From NCBI GenBank assembly GCA_032158295.1, contig CM063244.1, positions 3,538,510 through 3,602,509 of the forward strand: a stretch of DNA of 64,000 nt, read 5' to 3'. This stretch comes from Pycnopodia helianthoides (taxonomy: Eukaryota; Echinodermata; Asteroidea; Forcipulatida; Asteriidae). Position 1 is the stretch's first letter. The number at the start of each line of letters is the position of its first letter. Positions 47,256 to 57,826 of this stretch are shown in pieces. The position numbers and the translations under genes are program-made. Under the pieces are notes generated by a model. That model had not been told where the DNA came from. It made no database searches and saw nothing but the letters and a program-made list of their open reading frames with translations.

Positions 47256-47938
47256 CAATCTTGGTTCCTACTAAAAGCCGACAACACGTCGACAACGCCT
47301 ACAACAAGTCCAGAGTGCTGACAACACGCCGACAACAAGTTTCAGATACCTTAAAACCAGCAAATAAACCAAGGATTTATTAGAAATATGTGTACTATGT
47401 AATATTAACAAAAATGCAATGGCATAACTTCACGAAAAGTCTGAATTTTTAACCAGAAAAAAACACGAAAATACACGGAGTGTGGTCGGACGCCATCTTG
47501 GCCTAAAAACCGTGTTTCGACCATTCCATTATGATACGGGTAAGATGTATTTAGCGCTAACAAAACAACAAAGGGCACGCGTCATCCCACGGCTTATTAT
47601 TGCTATTGGCATAATATTAATAATTACTAGGCCATCACTACACCCCTGGATGTGTTACCCCCGTATCATAATGGAAAGGTCGAAACACGGTTTTTAGGCC
47701 AAGATGGCATCCGACCGCACTCCGTGTATTTTTGTGTTTTTTTCTGGTTAAAAATTCAGACTTTTCGTGAAGTTATGCCATTGCATTTTTTGTTAATATT
47801 ACATAGTACACATATTTCTAATAAATCCTTGGTTTATTTGCTGTTTGTAAGGTATTTGAAACTTGTTGTCGGCGTGTTGTCGGCACTCTGGACTTGTTGT
47901 CGGCGTTGTCGGCTTTTAGTAGGACCGACAATCTTTGA
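47256..47938. mobile_element. Large foldback element with subterminal TTGTCGGC repeats
   Basis: Arms of about 270-285 bp (47256-47540 and 47665-47938) read as inverse copies: left TGGCCTAAAAACCGTG against right CACGGTTTTTAGGCCA. Both carry repeated TTGTCGGCG motifs near their outer ends and enclose a loop of about 125 bp. Apparent frames here are arm shadows. No transposase is present. Confidence 0.85.
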
Positions 47939-48924
47939 GCCGACAATCACTTGATTGAACATGGTCGGCGCCATGATGTTTACTGTCTGATCAGCTGATG
48001 GTGATGCACATGTGTTGTTATGACAAATTTAGTTGTGATAATCGTAACCCTCCACTCCATCCTCTTGACGGTCGCAGACCATAGGGTTCCGAGACATCTA
48101 ATGTAAAAAATCCCCGAAATTGCAATTTCAACCATTTTTGTCAGACTAGTCACGTCACAGATTTGCCAAATTTTTACCACTTTCAAAAAATCATGACACA
48201 CATTCCAAGAACACGGCTTTGATCTTCAATGTGTGCATTATGGGATCTAGATGTTGAGCCCATGCTACGGATTTGAACAATCTGCACATTGCCCACAATT
48301 TTGCCTAATCTACAGACTACAGATTGCCTGTGCGCAATCTGCAGATAGGGCAAAATTATGTGCAATGTATTAAATTAGAGAATCAAGTTTCTTTGTAGCA
48401 ATACGCACGTAATGTGTGAGCTCAACAATTTGCACTGACAGTATGACCTTGATGTATGTTAATATCCGTTTTAAGAATTAATTTCAGGACATGAAACTGT
48501 GGCAATATATAAACCCTGAAACTGTGAGCTCTGATTGTTGGACCATGACATTATATTTTGTATGAGAGTACCGTGCACACAGATCCTTGTCATTTGATTG
48601 GTGAAACACTTGTCACGTGTCATCCTTTATTTTGGCACGTATTCTGCTGTGACGCTCTAATAGAGATCTATTGTAGGAGTCCTATATGGATAGTTATAGG
48701 ACGCTATGGATGTTTCGCAGCATTGTTTCGAAACTAATCGTTCCCCGCCCATTATTTTGTCCAAATGAGGCAAGGTTGTGTCTACACAGGGTTGTTCACA
48801 TTGTTTAGAAGGGTTTTTTAAATTAATTTTCAGAGGACTGGTGGACGAGTTTCCTTGTCTATTTTGTGTTTATTTTGAAAACAATTCCACATGACAAAGC
48901 TCTGTGTGTGAGTAAAGGTTTTAG
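47939..48924. other. Non-coding with GCGCAAT motifs
   Basis: Around 48270-48365 the sequence repeats TGCGCAATCTGCAGAT and TTTGCCTAATCTACAGA, resembling the interior of the element at 4328. Otherwise unassigned. Confidence 0.4.
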
Positions 48925-49073
48925 CCAGGATTTGGTAAAAAGGGTGTCCTAATTTGCTTAAAATTAAAAAGCGGGGTTTTCAAGTTGTTCACTTACAATA
49001 GTAAAATACATAAATGACCAATAAAACTGGGTGTCCAATTTTAAAGACACCCATACACCCCTTTGGCTACTAA
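48925..49073. repeat. Dispersed repeat H (copy 2)
   Basis: TAGCCAGGATTTGGTAAAAA, TTGTTCACTTACAATA and ACACCCCTTTGGCTA match copy 1; TAGCCA/TGGCTA ends are better kept here. Confidence 0.7.
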
Positions 49074-49127
49074 TATGGTGTGAGTAATAATATAAAACAA
49101 ATATTGAATGCAAATTGTTTGTGCATT

Positions 49128-49165
49128 ATTGCAGAATATAATCAATGGTGATTATATTCTGCAAT
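49128..49165. other. Perfect 17-bp stem hairpin
   Basis: ATTGCAGAATATAATCA, loop ATGG, and exact inverse. AT-rich; likely the end or centre of a small mobile element. Confidence 0.6.
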
Positions 49166-49503
49166 GATGCTCTAAACTCAATTTCCATTCAATCGACCCA
49201 TTGCACGATGCGGAACGCAACTCCGCACAATGTATGGCTACCATTTCCATCATATTGGGACTCCATTCCTTCTTTGTGTACATGCTGACTTTCAAAATGG
49301 CAGACAGGATAGGCATGAGTGAGTGAGCTGCGCAATGTGCAAGGGGGTCTATACTTGTGTAGTAATTGTTCCGTGTACCGAAATGCTTATGAATCCTGTT
49401 ATTCATAAATTCTGCATACCTGTTACTGCCGTACAGTTAAACTAAAGTACATTTACCTAACTGTACACGTAGTTTGAGTTACAGTTTTACTGTACCTGAC
49501 CAG

Positions 49504-49615
49504 TTTGATGGGGTTCAGGCTTTTTGTAGACACTTCGAGTGTTGAAAAGGCTAACATGATGTTTAAATTATGTCAGGACATGGTCAAAGAAATTATAAAC
49601 GTTTTCATGTGGGGT
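49504..49615 (+). CDS. Candidate coding exon, unrecognised protein
   Basis: The frame opens after an acceptor-like CTGACCAG (ends 49503) and reads about 36 residues including VDTSSVEKANMMFKLCQDM, then meets overlapping donors GTGTAA (49614) and GTAAGG (49616). The first leaves phase 1 and joins in frame to the candidate exon at 50161; the stronger second does not. The peptide has a helix-like, mixed-charge composition unlike the surrounding repeats, but I recognise no domain. A 36-codon open stretch can occur by chance, so this rests mainly on splice signals and the neighbouring candidates. Confidence 0.16.
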
Positions 49616-50160
49616 GTAAGGCAGGCCTGATCAAAACGCCTGTCCGATTGCCCGGGGACATGGTGACATTTTGTTGGTCAACCTGGGCGTCTGAATGGTC
49701 TGCCCGATCGGGCAAGTGCCCTTATTGAAACACTAATGAGTTTAAAAAATGTTACTTTTTTGACTCCACTTGTGATTGCCTACAAAGTGTTCAAAGCAAT
49801 GAATAAAGTCTAAGCTCATAAGAATTTACTTGTATTGTCGTGCATGTCAAAGCTAAGTGCCATCTTACACTGGTTTCCTTATTACACATTCATCTGCCTG
49901 TGCACAATCGGGGGGGGGGGGGGGAATGGGGGGGGGGGGCTAAGGGGTGTGGGCTAAGGAAACAATCTAGTACTCATGGTTCACTCGTCCCCAGCGTATT
50001 GGTAAGGCGGTGGACTAAGTGAAGTGAAGTACTGGTAAGTTGCAGCTAAATGCCCTCAGCATAAGCAATGTCCTTAGCAGCATTACCCTCTGCAAGTTTG
50101 TGATCGTACAGTACTTAGTTTATCACCGATGTTTAATACATCACTTTTATGTAAACCCAG

Positions 50161-50291
50161 TGTGGAAAATACACATCGCTGGTACTCGGCATCACATGTG
50201 TGCACAGTGCAAGCATAAAGATTTCCATGTCATCAATGCGCCGGTTCTGTGTGATGAGTGTGTGCAGTTGTGCATGACAGAGTTTTCAGAC
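50161..50291 (+). CDS. Candidate coding exon with Cys-rich, zinc-binding-like motif
   Basis: The 131-bp interval is bounded by AAACCCAG| (50160) and |GTAAGC (50292). Only one of its three frames is open throughout. It ends ...CDECVQLCMTEFSD and contains C-A-Q-C, 13 residues, C-D-E-C, then a fifth Cys four residues later, with His residues before and inside. This spacing resembles a small treble-clef or ribbon zinc site; CDECVQLC also recalls the ClpX zinc-binding end, though the Cys spacing differs. I cannot name the protein. The acceptor pyrimidine tract is weak. The donor is phase 0 and joins in frame with 50455. Confidence 0.28.
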
Positions 50292-50454
50292 GTAAGCAAT
50301 TTCAAATTTTACTTATTAAATCTATGATAGTAAGCCTGTTGTCCTTAACAAAATTAAAAAACTCATAAGTCAAGGTTTGGCAATGTTGACACTCAATTTG
50401 CCGACACAAATTCTTTCAAAATGCATACGTCTCAATTGTGTCTCTTTTTGCCAG

Positions 50455-50532
50455 GCAAGTTCGGGCGAGCAATCTGCGACCAAAGCTCGCCCGATCAGAC
50501 AATTAAGAACAACAAATTGTGGAGGGCTCTGT
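50455..50532 (+). CDS. Candidate internal exon with strong splice sites
   Basis: The acceptor TCTCTTTTTGCCAG|GC (exon starts 50455) is the best plus-strand acceptor I saw here. Donors are GTGTAA at 50531 or GTAAGA at 50533. Two frames are open. One is phase 0, ASSGEQSATKARPIRQLRTT, and matches the exon at 50161. The other, KFGRAICDQSSPDQT...LWRAL, joins better to 50730 through the stronger donor but needs a different preceding exon. The conflict is unresolved, so the true frame is unknown. Confidence 0.22.
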
Positions 50533-50720
50533 GTAAGAACATACTCGGTCTTTCTTCTTTCCACACTCAGGCTGCCAACTGAGTGACAGTATGCATGACG
50601 ACCACATAGGATGTAATCTAATTTGACACACTGTTCTCAAGTGTAGAGCACAGTCAGACTTGTCCCCACACAGATATGCACAATTGAATCATATTCAATT
50701 TGTTTGTTGTTGAATAACAG

Positions 50721-50905
50721 GAACATTAGTAGGCTTTGTACGCGAAGCACTGGCTAGCAGTGAAACATCTGGTCTTCACAACACAAGTGTACAGAACTTA
50801 AAAACTACTTCAAGGGATGTACGAACAGAAAATAAAAAAAGTGAAAAAAGGAAATTTCCCTCTCCTGCCCTTCTTCTTGATGTGAACAGAATTATTGTAT
50901 TTTGA
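50721..50905 (+). CDS. Candidate terminal exon, Ser/Lys-rich C-terminus
   Basis: After AATAACAG| (50720) or ACATTAG| (50729) a frame of about 60 codons begins LVGFVREALASSETSG, continues through a polar Ser/Thr/Lys-rich stretch and stops at TGA 50903-50905. With the 50729 acceptor the first two bases complete a codon left in phase 1, consistent with donor 50531. No nearby AATAAA follows; the first cluster is around 51835-51875. No homology is recognised. It could be a chance open frame in AT-rich DNA. Confidence 0.22.
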
Positions 50906-51003
50906 TCATGTTGGGAATACAGAATGAGGCCAGTATCTGATGTTTATGAATGAAAAGCCATGTACAATTAGCATTAACTTATGTAGATGCAGGATGCGAG
51001 GTG

Positions 51004-51222
51004 TTCCTATTACAGAATTGGTTTTTGCTTACAAAACAGTTGATGGCAGTGTAAACACTTTATGTAATCCACCATATATACATAAACTGACAAACCTGTA
51101 GAAGTTTGAGATCGATCGGCCATGAAATCATAGGCCTATAGCTTCAACAAATGAATAAAACGCTCACTGAGCGATGAGCTCCGATCGGAAATTTAGTTTA
51201 TTCATTTCTCGTCAAATATTCA
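51004..51222 (+). mobile_element. Family A element, 3' half missing (A10)
   Basis: Starts near TTCCTATTACAGAATTGG and runs to CTCGTCAAATATTCATG. It lacks the CACGAGAAAATAGTG segment and the right terminus. Lies just after the candidate exon at 50721. Confidence 0.75.
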
Positions 51223-51599
51223 TGAAGAAGAAAGAACAGTGCCGACAGTCCCTGACACACTATTCAAATCAAATTCTGAAACTAGTCCACTTGAATCCAA
51301 TTTGTAATATTGACCAATATGCTGTCATTCTTGTAAATTTATTGTGTCTGTCTCAAAGTGTTTTGCAGTCTAGCCACCTCCCATTAAGCACAGAAACATG
51401 TGTTTGATATTCTCTTGTAGTTTCCCTTATGCACTTACACAGTACACTCCCTTCATGTCATGTAAAATGTAAGTACCAGACATACTTCATTTTAATACCT
51501 TTAAATCTCTTCCTGTTATTGGCAGTTGTAACCACTGTAGTGTTAGTTGGCGGGGAAAAAAATAAAATAATCTCAACTTGATTTGCGCATTTTCAATGT

Positions 51600-51753
51600 C
51601 ATGCCTGGTATTTCATCTTGAAAAGGGCAAGGCCATTTTCGTTTTGCAGAGGGGCACTTCAGTTGGAAAGAAAACTTAAAGTCTGTGTGAAACTTTTGAA
51701 GGGGCACCGAGGCCCAAAGGCCAGGGGCAACAGAGGCATTGGCCTTCGTGGCC
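51600..51753. mobile_element. CAGGCCTGGAATT element, 3' end lost (I2)
   Basis: ATGCCTGGTATTTCATCTTG start and GGGGCACCGAGGCCC interior match I1; the right inverted end is missing. Confidence 0.65.
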
Positions 51754-52244
51754 ATTAGACCACCATGAGGACATAAGACAACCATGCATGTAGGCCTATT
51801 CATCTAAAATGTCAAATTTTGTAAGGATGAAAAAAATAAAAAAAATAAACATATTTAAAAACTAATAAAAATAAAGATCTTTAACTATTTGATTGAGTAT
51901 CTTTTGGTTGGCTATACTTTATGTTGATGTATAATTTTGTATCACTTCAGTTATCGGTTAATTTCTTCTTTGTTTAGTTTCAAACAAAAGTAGGCAATTT
52001 AAAACTTTCAAGATTTTAATTTAATAAACAGAGTTAGAAATTTGATATTTGTTTCATAAGTATAAGGTATTATAAAAGGAATGAAAAATACTGAGCAGTA
52101 GTTTCAGATACAAAGTCCTGTCAGAGTTTGAAAGGAAGACCAGGATAAGCGGCATTCATCGCCGAGGCTTAGCCATTAATTGAAAGCTGCAAGCTCAAAA
52201 TGCCGTCTCCTCCATCTCTCCATGATTGAAATTGGTGGACTGTC

Positions 52245-52483
52245 TTAAAGAGACAATCCGGTTGTAAAGTGTCCGTTTTAAATTTAGAATCACAATGAGC
52301 AGACTACAGTGTATAATTCTGTGGACACATTCATTAAGGGTGACATTGTTTGTGCCCACGCCTAATTCATGAATCTTCATTGAGTGGGTAGAAAACATGT
52401 TTTCACAATGTGTGAAGACATTGATCGAGATCGATAAGAACCTCACCTTAGAGGAATCTGCAAGATGAGGACTGGCTCTTTAA
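52245..52483. mobile_element. TTAA element with AGAGACAATCC-type ends
   Basis: Left TTAAAGAGACAATCC, right GGACTGGCTCTTTAA: inverted termini with two mismatches and TTAA flanks, about 240 bp. An 84-codon minus frame crosses it and is not supported as coding. Confidence 0.65.
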
Positions 52484-53583
52484 AGAAGAGCAGGCTTTAC
52501 TGACTCCAGGCAGGAGAGCCCTGGCTTAACCCTCAAGCTCAGTGTGTGCATTACACTGTGGGTCCCACATTATGTACACGTACCTTTACTAGCCTATATA
52601 TTATAAGTATAACTTCGTCCTTTAGAAAGGAGGGAGTGAGGGGGGGTTGAAGGATTCAGTATCAAGTAACATAAACTCATGACACTGACAGACGAGCGAT
52701 TGTTACACCAAATGGCTCTATTGCCAGCGGCTTGGGGGAGGAAACTGGCAATGTCTGTGCACTGTGTAATCATTCACACTTGGCGTTTTGTGAATTTTTG
52801 ACAAGTTGACATTTTAACTTAATTTTATTAACAAATGTGCTTTTAGCTTCTAAGTAATGATAAATTTAATAAGTTTGGCCGGTCACAATTAATTGCATGT
52901 AGAATGGAACAAGTGTGAATTATGTTTTTACACGAATCATCTTCAGGGCGTGTCATACTTTTATGAAAATCTAAAAAAAGAGTGTTTTACAAAGCCAGCA
53001 GTTTTGTTGTTCTATGCAACCTGAAACGCATCCGACTTGAAAGTGCTCCAGGATGTGTTACAATCCAAAATATCTAGATACCAATACGTCATTAAAACTC
53101 ATTATCATAATGACCTTTCACAAAGTACATGTACTTGTTAATTTAACCATAGAGCAAGGAGTTGGTCCTCGCTCTATGATTTAACATACCAAATGTACAT
53201 GTGTTAAAGGATTGCTGATGGAGTGATGTTAAATGAGCTGTTCAGATCATCATCAACCGTTGGGCTTTGTTCAGAGTACGTTTAGCGCCAAAGTACCCAA
53301 TGAAGTCGTTCGTGGTGTGCATTAACGATGTAAGATTCTCATTGTATTGACATGATAGGCCCCCCTCCCCTAATGCTAAATGTACAGTAAATGTGTGGGT
53401 TTGTGTACAATATGTGTCACTGTATTAAAAAATGACTAGAGTTTAATATTCAGCGCATGTTTACAAAAAAAATCTTAATCAAAATTGCAGTCACTTTTTT
53501 GGGTCAAGATGATTAACCATTATAGAGTTGTACTCCTCATTTATACATCGTCATTTGACTTCTACGCCGTATGCCTGTACCAT

Positions 53584-53937
53584 CAGGGCTCGAATTTTAC
53601 ACTGGACCGCTGGCCCAAGGCCAGTGATTTGAGCTTCGGGCCAGTAAACTCATGTCCGGACAAGTCCGGAGGTCTTGTGTTTGTGTTCAAATGTTGACTT
53701 TCAGTCTTATAAATGCAATTCTGCTGATTATTGAAGACTACTTGCCCATAATATACAAATGAGATAAATCTTCTCTCAGTGCTTTTTTTCAAATTCAAAC
53801 ATTTCAATTATTAACCTGTGTAGGCATTTTTTCTTCTCACTTAAATTCTGGTATTGTATTAAAAATTCCGGTCCAGTAAATATTTTGAGCTACAAGCCCT
53901 GCAGTCTTGTGGATTTTCCCCCCAAATTCTAGCCCTG
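53584..53937 (+). mobile_element. Family F repeat, intact with target duplication (F3)
   Basis: CAGGGCTCGAATTTT and AAATTCTAGCCCTG are inverse ends, and ACCAT directly repeats on both sides (53579-53583 and 53938-53942). About 354 bp, no coding capacity. Confidence 0.78.
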
Positions 53938-53942
53938 ACCAT

Positions 53943-56030
53943 CAACATTGTTAGGGATAGGGAGTTTCAGGCTGCTATTAACAGTGTACATTCCTAGCTG
54001 TCATCAAGCGTACAAAAAGAGAGGGAAATGACAGAAGCTGCCACTACCTACCTTATGTAACAAAATCCTTTCTTAAGTTTGACTAGTTGATGTTTTGTTT
54101 TTATGTAAGAAGCTGTAGTGAACTCCAAATAGATAATCACAATATTGATGTACACAGCTAGATAGGTCTGCTTTGTTATTATGACAATTATGGTAAATTT
54201 CAAGCCTCGTGTACGGTACAATTAGCTTATAGTGAGTAGACTCTAATTTGTTATTCCATGCATGAATTTCAATATTTGTGGCTGCCGGTGCTATTCAGCA
54301 TGTGAGCACAAAGCCTGGGGCACACATCAAGTGTCAGTATGAAAAAAAGATTGGCGAGTTTTTCCTCGGGTTTTGTAAGCCTGTTAAAGTTTGAAGCTTG
54401 AGTGGGCAGGGGTTGGGCTGTGGCATAATGCTAGAAGCCTTGTACATTACATATACCTCACCAGGCCAGACATGGTCTGTAAGATTGCATCATGAACTGT
54501 AATGTGTTGGTGTATAGATGGTCCATGAAATGTGTTTATTTACTCTGTACCTTGTACGTTTGTTAATGTCAACTGCTTTTCAAGTACACATTCTGGTTTT
54601 TTTTGTGGTACATACCTGCTCATGTACACTATATAAGTAAACACTCTTTTGGAATGTGTAGAAATGTTACAACATAGTCTACATACTCAGGATCAAATGA
54701 TTGCTCACCTCATTAGGGTCCTCTCCCTGATGCACTTAAGCTAATGTGTTGGGCAGACTGTAGTAAGTGTAAATTATGGGCCAATACCAGAAACAAATTC
54801 ATAAAAACCATCCAATAAAATGCTCCAGATTGCACAGTGACTAGAGCTTTTAAAACAAAACTTTAAGGCAAAGTAAAAAATAAAAACATGTTTAGCGTCC
54901 TGCCTTTTTGAAAAAGAGGAGGGGGCGGGCCTTTTTCCCTTTTTTTTTTTTTTTAAATGGCCGCCCGACACATTTTTCAAGACCACTGCCGGGCTATTTT
55001 TCAAGATGGTTGCCAGCTTTTTTCTGTGTGTTTTTTCGATGTGCTCAAGTCAAAAAATACAATGTAAAGTATTTTAGAATCAATTTTTTTCGACAGAGAT
55101 CCTATCAAATTTATTTGGCCTAACATCAATTCTGATGTTTTCTTGTGTGATGTAAAAAACTTTCTGAGGAGTGTGGTTTAATTCAGCATGCGTCGGCATG
55201 TGGGTCCGGAATGCCCTGCAGTTTTGAAAAATCCTGGGAGAAGCCCGAATGAATTGGTTTAACACATGCAACTAATATTCAAGCAGTGTACATACTGTAC
55301 ATCAATGTGGTCAATGTGCGTACACAACATGTAGGCCCTACATGTTTGTTGTCATCATTTTACACCATGCAATAATTGCCCTTGTATAAGATGTAGGACA
55401 GATTATGTGTATTTAATAATGTTTTTCCCTCGGCTTGCCGAAGGAGACTTATTTTCCAGCGGTTTGCCAGCTTACAACAATTCCGATTTGTCTTTGTTGT
55501 GAATGTTGACAGCTCAATGAACAGACCAACTTGTAAAGAACACATGTACAAGGTTCTTCCTTTATCAACGGACACAATCAGTGTGATTATTCACATTGTG
55601 TGTGGACAGTCTTAGATAAGTATTATGGGATAGTGTTTGCATTCTTGGCATATTATCACCACTTCACTTTGAAAAGGTCCAAAGAATTAGTTAGTCATTC
55701 ACTGAAGTGTAGAATTGCAAGTTTATTTCAGGCTGTCTGTGAGTGGGATATTTTTTTTTAATGCATTTACTTGACAGATATAAATCAAGATCTGGTGGTG
55801 AGTGTTCATTATCAAGTACCTGTGACTGTGTACAAGTCCATCCTGTGGCCATCTGTAACTAATAAAGTCTGAATTGTGAAATGAGTCTGTTAATATCATC
55901 AAAAAAATAATGTTTCAAACATTTTTTGTTGCCTTAAAATAGTAATTTTTAGTTTTTTTAATAACAAAATTGCATAATTGGCTTACTTACACAGTATGCA
56001 ATAATATATTAAAAAAAAACTATTTTACAC
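53943..56030. other. Non-coding region
   Basis: Repeat Q at 54887 and an AATAAA at about 55860 in sequence with 3'-UTR-like composition. No gene recognised. Confidence 0.35.
54887..55040 (+). repeat. Dispersed repeat Q (copy 2)
   Basis: CATGTTTAGCGTCCTGCC, then GCCGGGCTATTTTTCAAG and a poly-T run; inverse orientation to the copy at 42504. The frames on both strands are shadows. Confidence 0.62.
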
Positions 56031-56424
56031 ATAAAGGAACATTACAGAATTGGTTTTTGCTAACAAAACAGTTGCTGGCAGTGTAAGCACTTTATGTAAT
56101 CCACCATATATACATAAACTGACAAACCTGTGGAAGTTTGAGACCGGCCATCTCCTGGGTCATAAAAAATAGTGAAAAACCAATTACACATTTTGCATGA
56201 AATCATATAGATTCAACAAATGAATAAAATGCTCACTGAGCGATAAACTCCAATCGGAAAATTGGTTTATTCATTTCTCATCAAATATGGCATTTCAGAC
56301 AGAAATATTTCAAGGGATGTTTTCTACTATCATCATTATTAGACCGTGTAAGTTTTATGTAAATCTGTGATCAAAAGGTATAATTTACAAGTTTTTTCTT
56401 ACTAATTCTGTAATGTTCCTTTAA
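56031..56424 (+). mobile_element. Family A TTAA element (A11)
   Basis: Full length. The left flank is ATAA rather than TTAA; the right is TTAA. Core changed to GGCCATCTCCTGGGTCATAA. Confidence 0.85.
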
Positions 56425-56559
56425 ATGTAAATTTCAATTGATTTTTACACAGTCTGTATAAAATTACATTTATGTACACAGACATCAGGTATAAATAGAT
56501 AAGTTTAAAGAATGATGGAATTGCTTTTCTTGTGCATTGTCTTGTTGTTTGATGGGCCT

Positions 56560-57130
56560 GTTTACATTAATTCTGGGGATACAATCGACTTCAAGGAATT
56601 TTATGACCGTGAATGTGATGTCACATTCAAAAGAGCCACAGAGCCTGGACTTCCTGCAGCAGGCTCGTCTAGTTGTACACCACTCAATGGAAATTTTAAT
56701 TTACATGTAGGCAGCACTGTAAATTATTTGGATCCACTTTTTTACAAATTCTCGATTGAAATAATGTGGTAATTACACATGTACATGTACCATGCAATTT
56801 ACATCTTGGGTGGTTGATGTTTTATCTTGTACACTGTATCAGGCCTGGAATTTCATCTTGGAGAGGGCAAGGCCATTTTCATTTTTTAAAGGGCACTTCC
56901 ATTAGCAAATCTTAAAGTCTAATGGGGAAGTTTTGAAGGGGCACCAAGGCCAAGACCAGGGCAACGGCGGCCATGGCCTCTGTGGCCTCTGTGTAATTCC
57001 AGGCCTGCTGTATGCATCAAGAGCAGGTTCTGTATAATGCTGTATGTAGTACATGTTCCGGGATACTTGATTGTCAGGAAATGGTCTGGAATGCACAAGG
57101 TCGTTCTAGTTGTAAACAAGGTGACTGGTT
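56560..57130 (+). repeat. Dispersed repeat N (copy 1), interrupted by I3
   Basis: GATGTCACATTCAAAAGAGC / CACAGAG...TTCCTGCAG and later GGAAATGGTCTGGAATGCAC recur in order at 59490-59775. An 86-codon frame starting at 56512 with a hydrophobic start runs into this repeat and a TATAAATA lies only 15 nt before it, so it is not called a gene. Confidence 0.55.
56840..57007. mobile_element. CAGGCCTGGAATT element with 6-bp flanking repeat (I3)
   Basis: Perfect CAGGCCTGGAATT ends; CTGTAT repeats directly at 56834-56839 and 57008-57013. It sits within another dispersed repeat (56560-57130). Confidence 0.78.
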
Positions 57131-57555
57131 TTCTCTCAAGCAATGTCTGGGTTTATCATATAGTGCAGTGGTTTATCATGGGCTTACACTGTGTAATTTT
57201 ATCAGACTTATAACAGGGGTTATTCTAAGTACATGTGTGTTACTGCCTGCTGTACATTGTACACTTTTGTCAGTGACACAATCGTGAGTACTTGAAACTT
57301 ACACAGGTCAGTTGTTATGAAGTTCGTGTGTATACATATTTAGTCCTATTGCCTAGTCTGCTCACAGCATGTCAAGAGTCAGAGCAGGATGACAGGTCTA
57401 TCCCCGTTGTCTTCCATTTTGTTTTATGGTGTTTATGATTGAGGCTGACAGGTTAGTTTTTTAGCCATAAATCATGAATATACATGTATCATGTAGCAAG
57501 GAGCTATTAGTGTGATAGCTCCATGTAAGGTTCTTGTGAAGCTACTGGAGTGTAG

Positions 57556-57826
57556 TAATAGACCGATCCATTAAGCTCCGCCCCTTACGTGTTGACCAAT
57601 CACAACCTTGGCTATACGCCACCGAAAGTCCGACAAAGTCCGACACGCTAAAATCCCAATAGAAAAGTAAACATGCATGCGCGCGTACTTAAAGCGCGCA
57701 CGTTCATGTCGCGAGTGTGGCATTGGAGAGACGCACATGTGCTGCACACGTGTGCAGTGGTGAGGCAGCCAATGCTGTGATTGGTCAATATGCTAAAGGG
57801 GTGGGGCTTAATGGATCGGTCTATTA
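57556..57826. mobile_element. AATAGACCGATCCATTAAGC element (U2)
   Basis: Same termini as U1, with TA on each outer side (TAATAGACC...GGTCTATTA). Contains an extra repeated AAGTCCGACA pair absent from U1, and the same CACGTG centre. Confidence 0.83.

Larger units (their letters stand above)
50906..53578. other. Possible 3' UTR or intergenic DNA
   Basis: After the candidate stop at 50905 come truncated A10, I2, AATAAA-containing sequence at about 51835-51875 and one TTAA element. No exon recognised. Confidence 0.35.

Noticed and set aside
56512..56772. 86-codon frame with a signal-peptide-like start and an upstream TATAAATA
   Set aside because: TATA is only about 15 nt before the ATG, and the frame overlaps a repeat found again at 59490.
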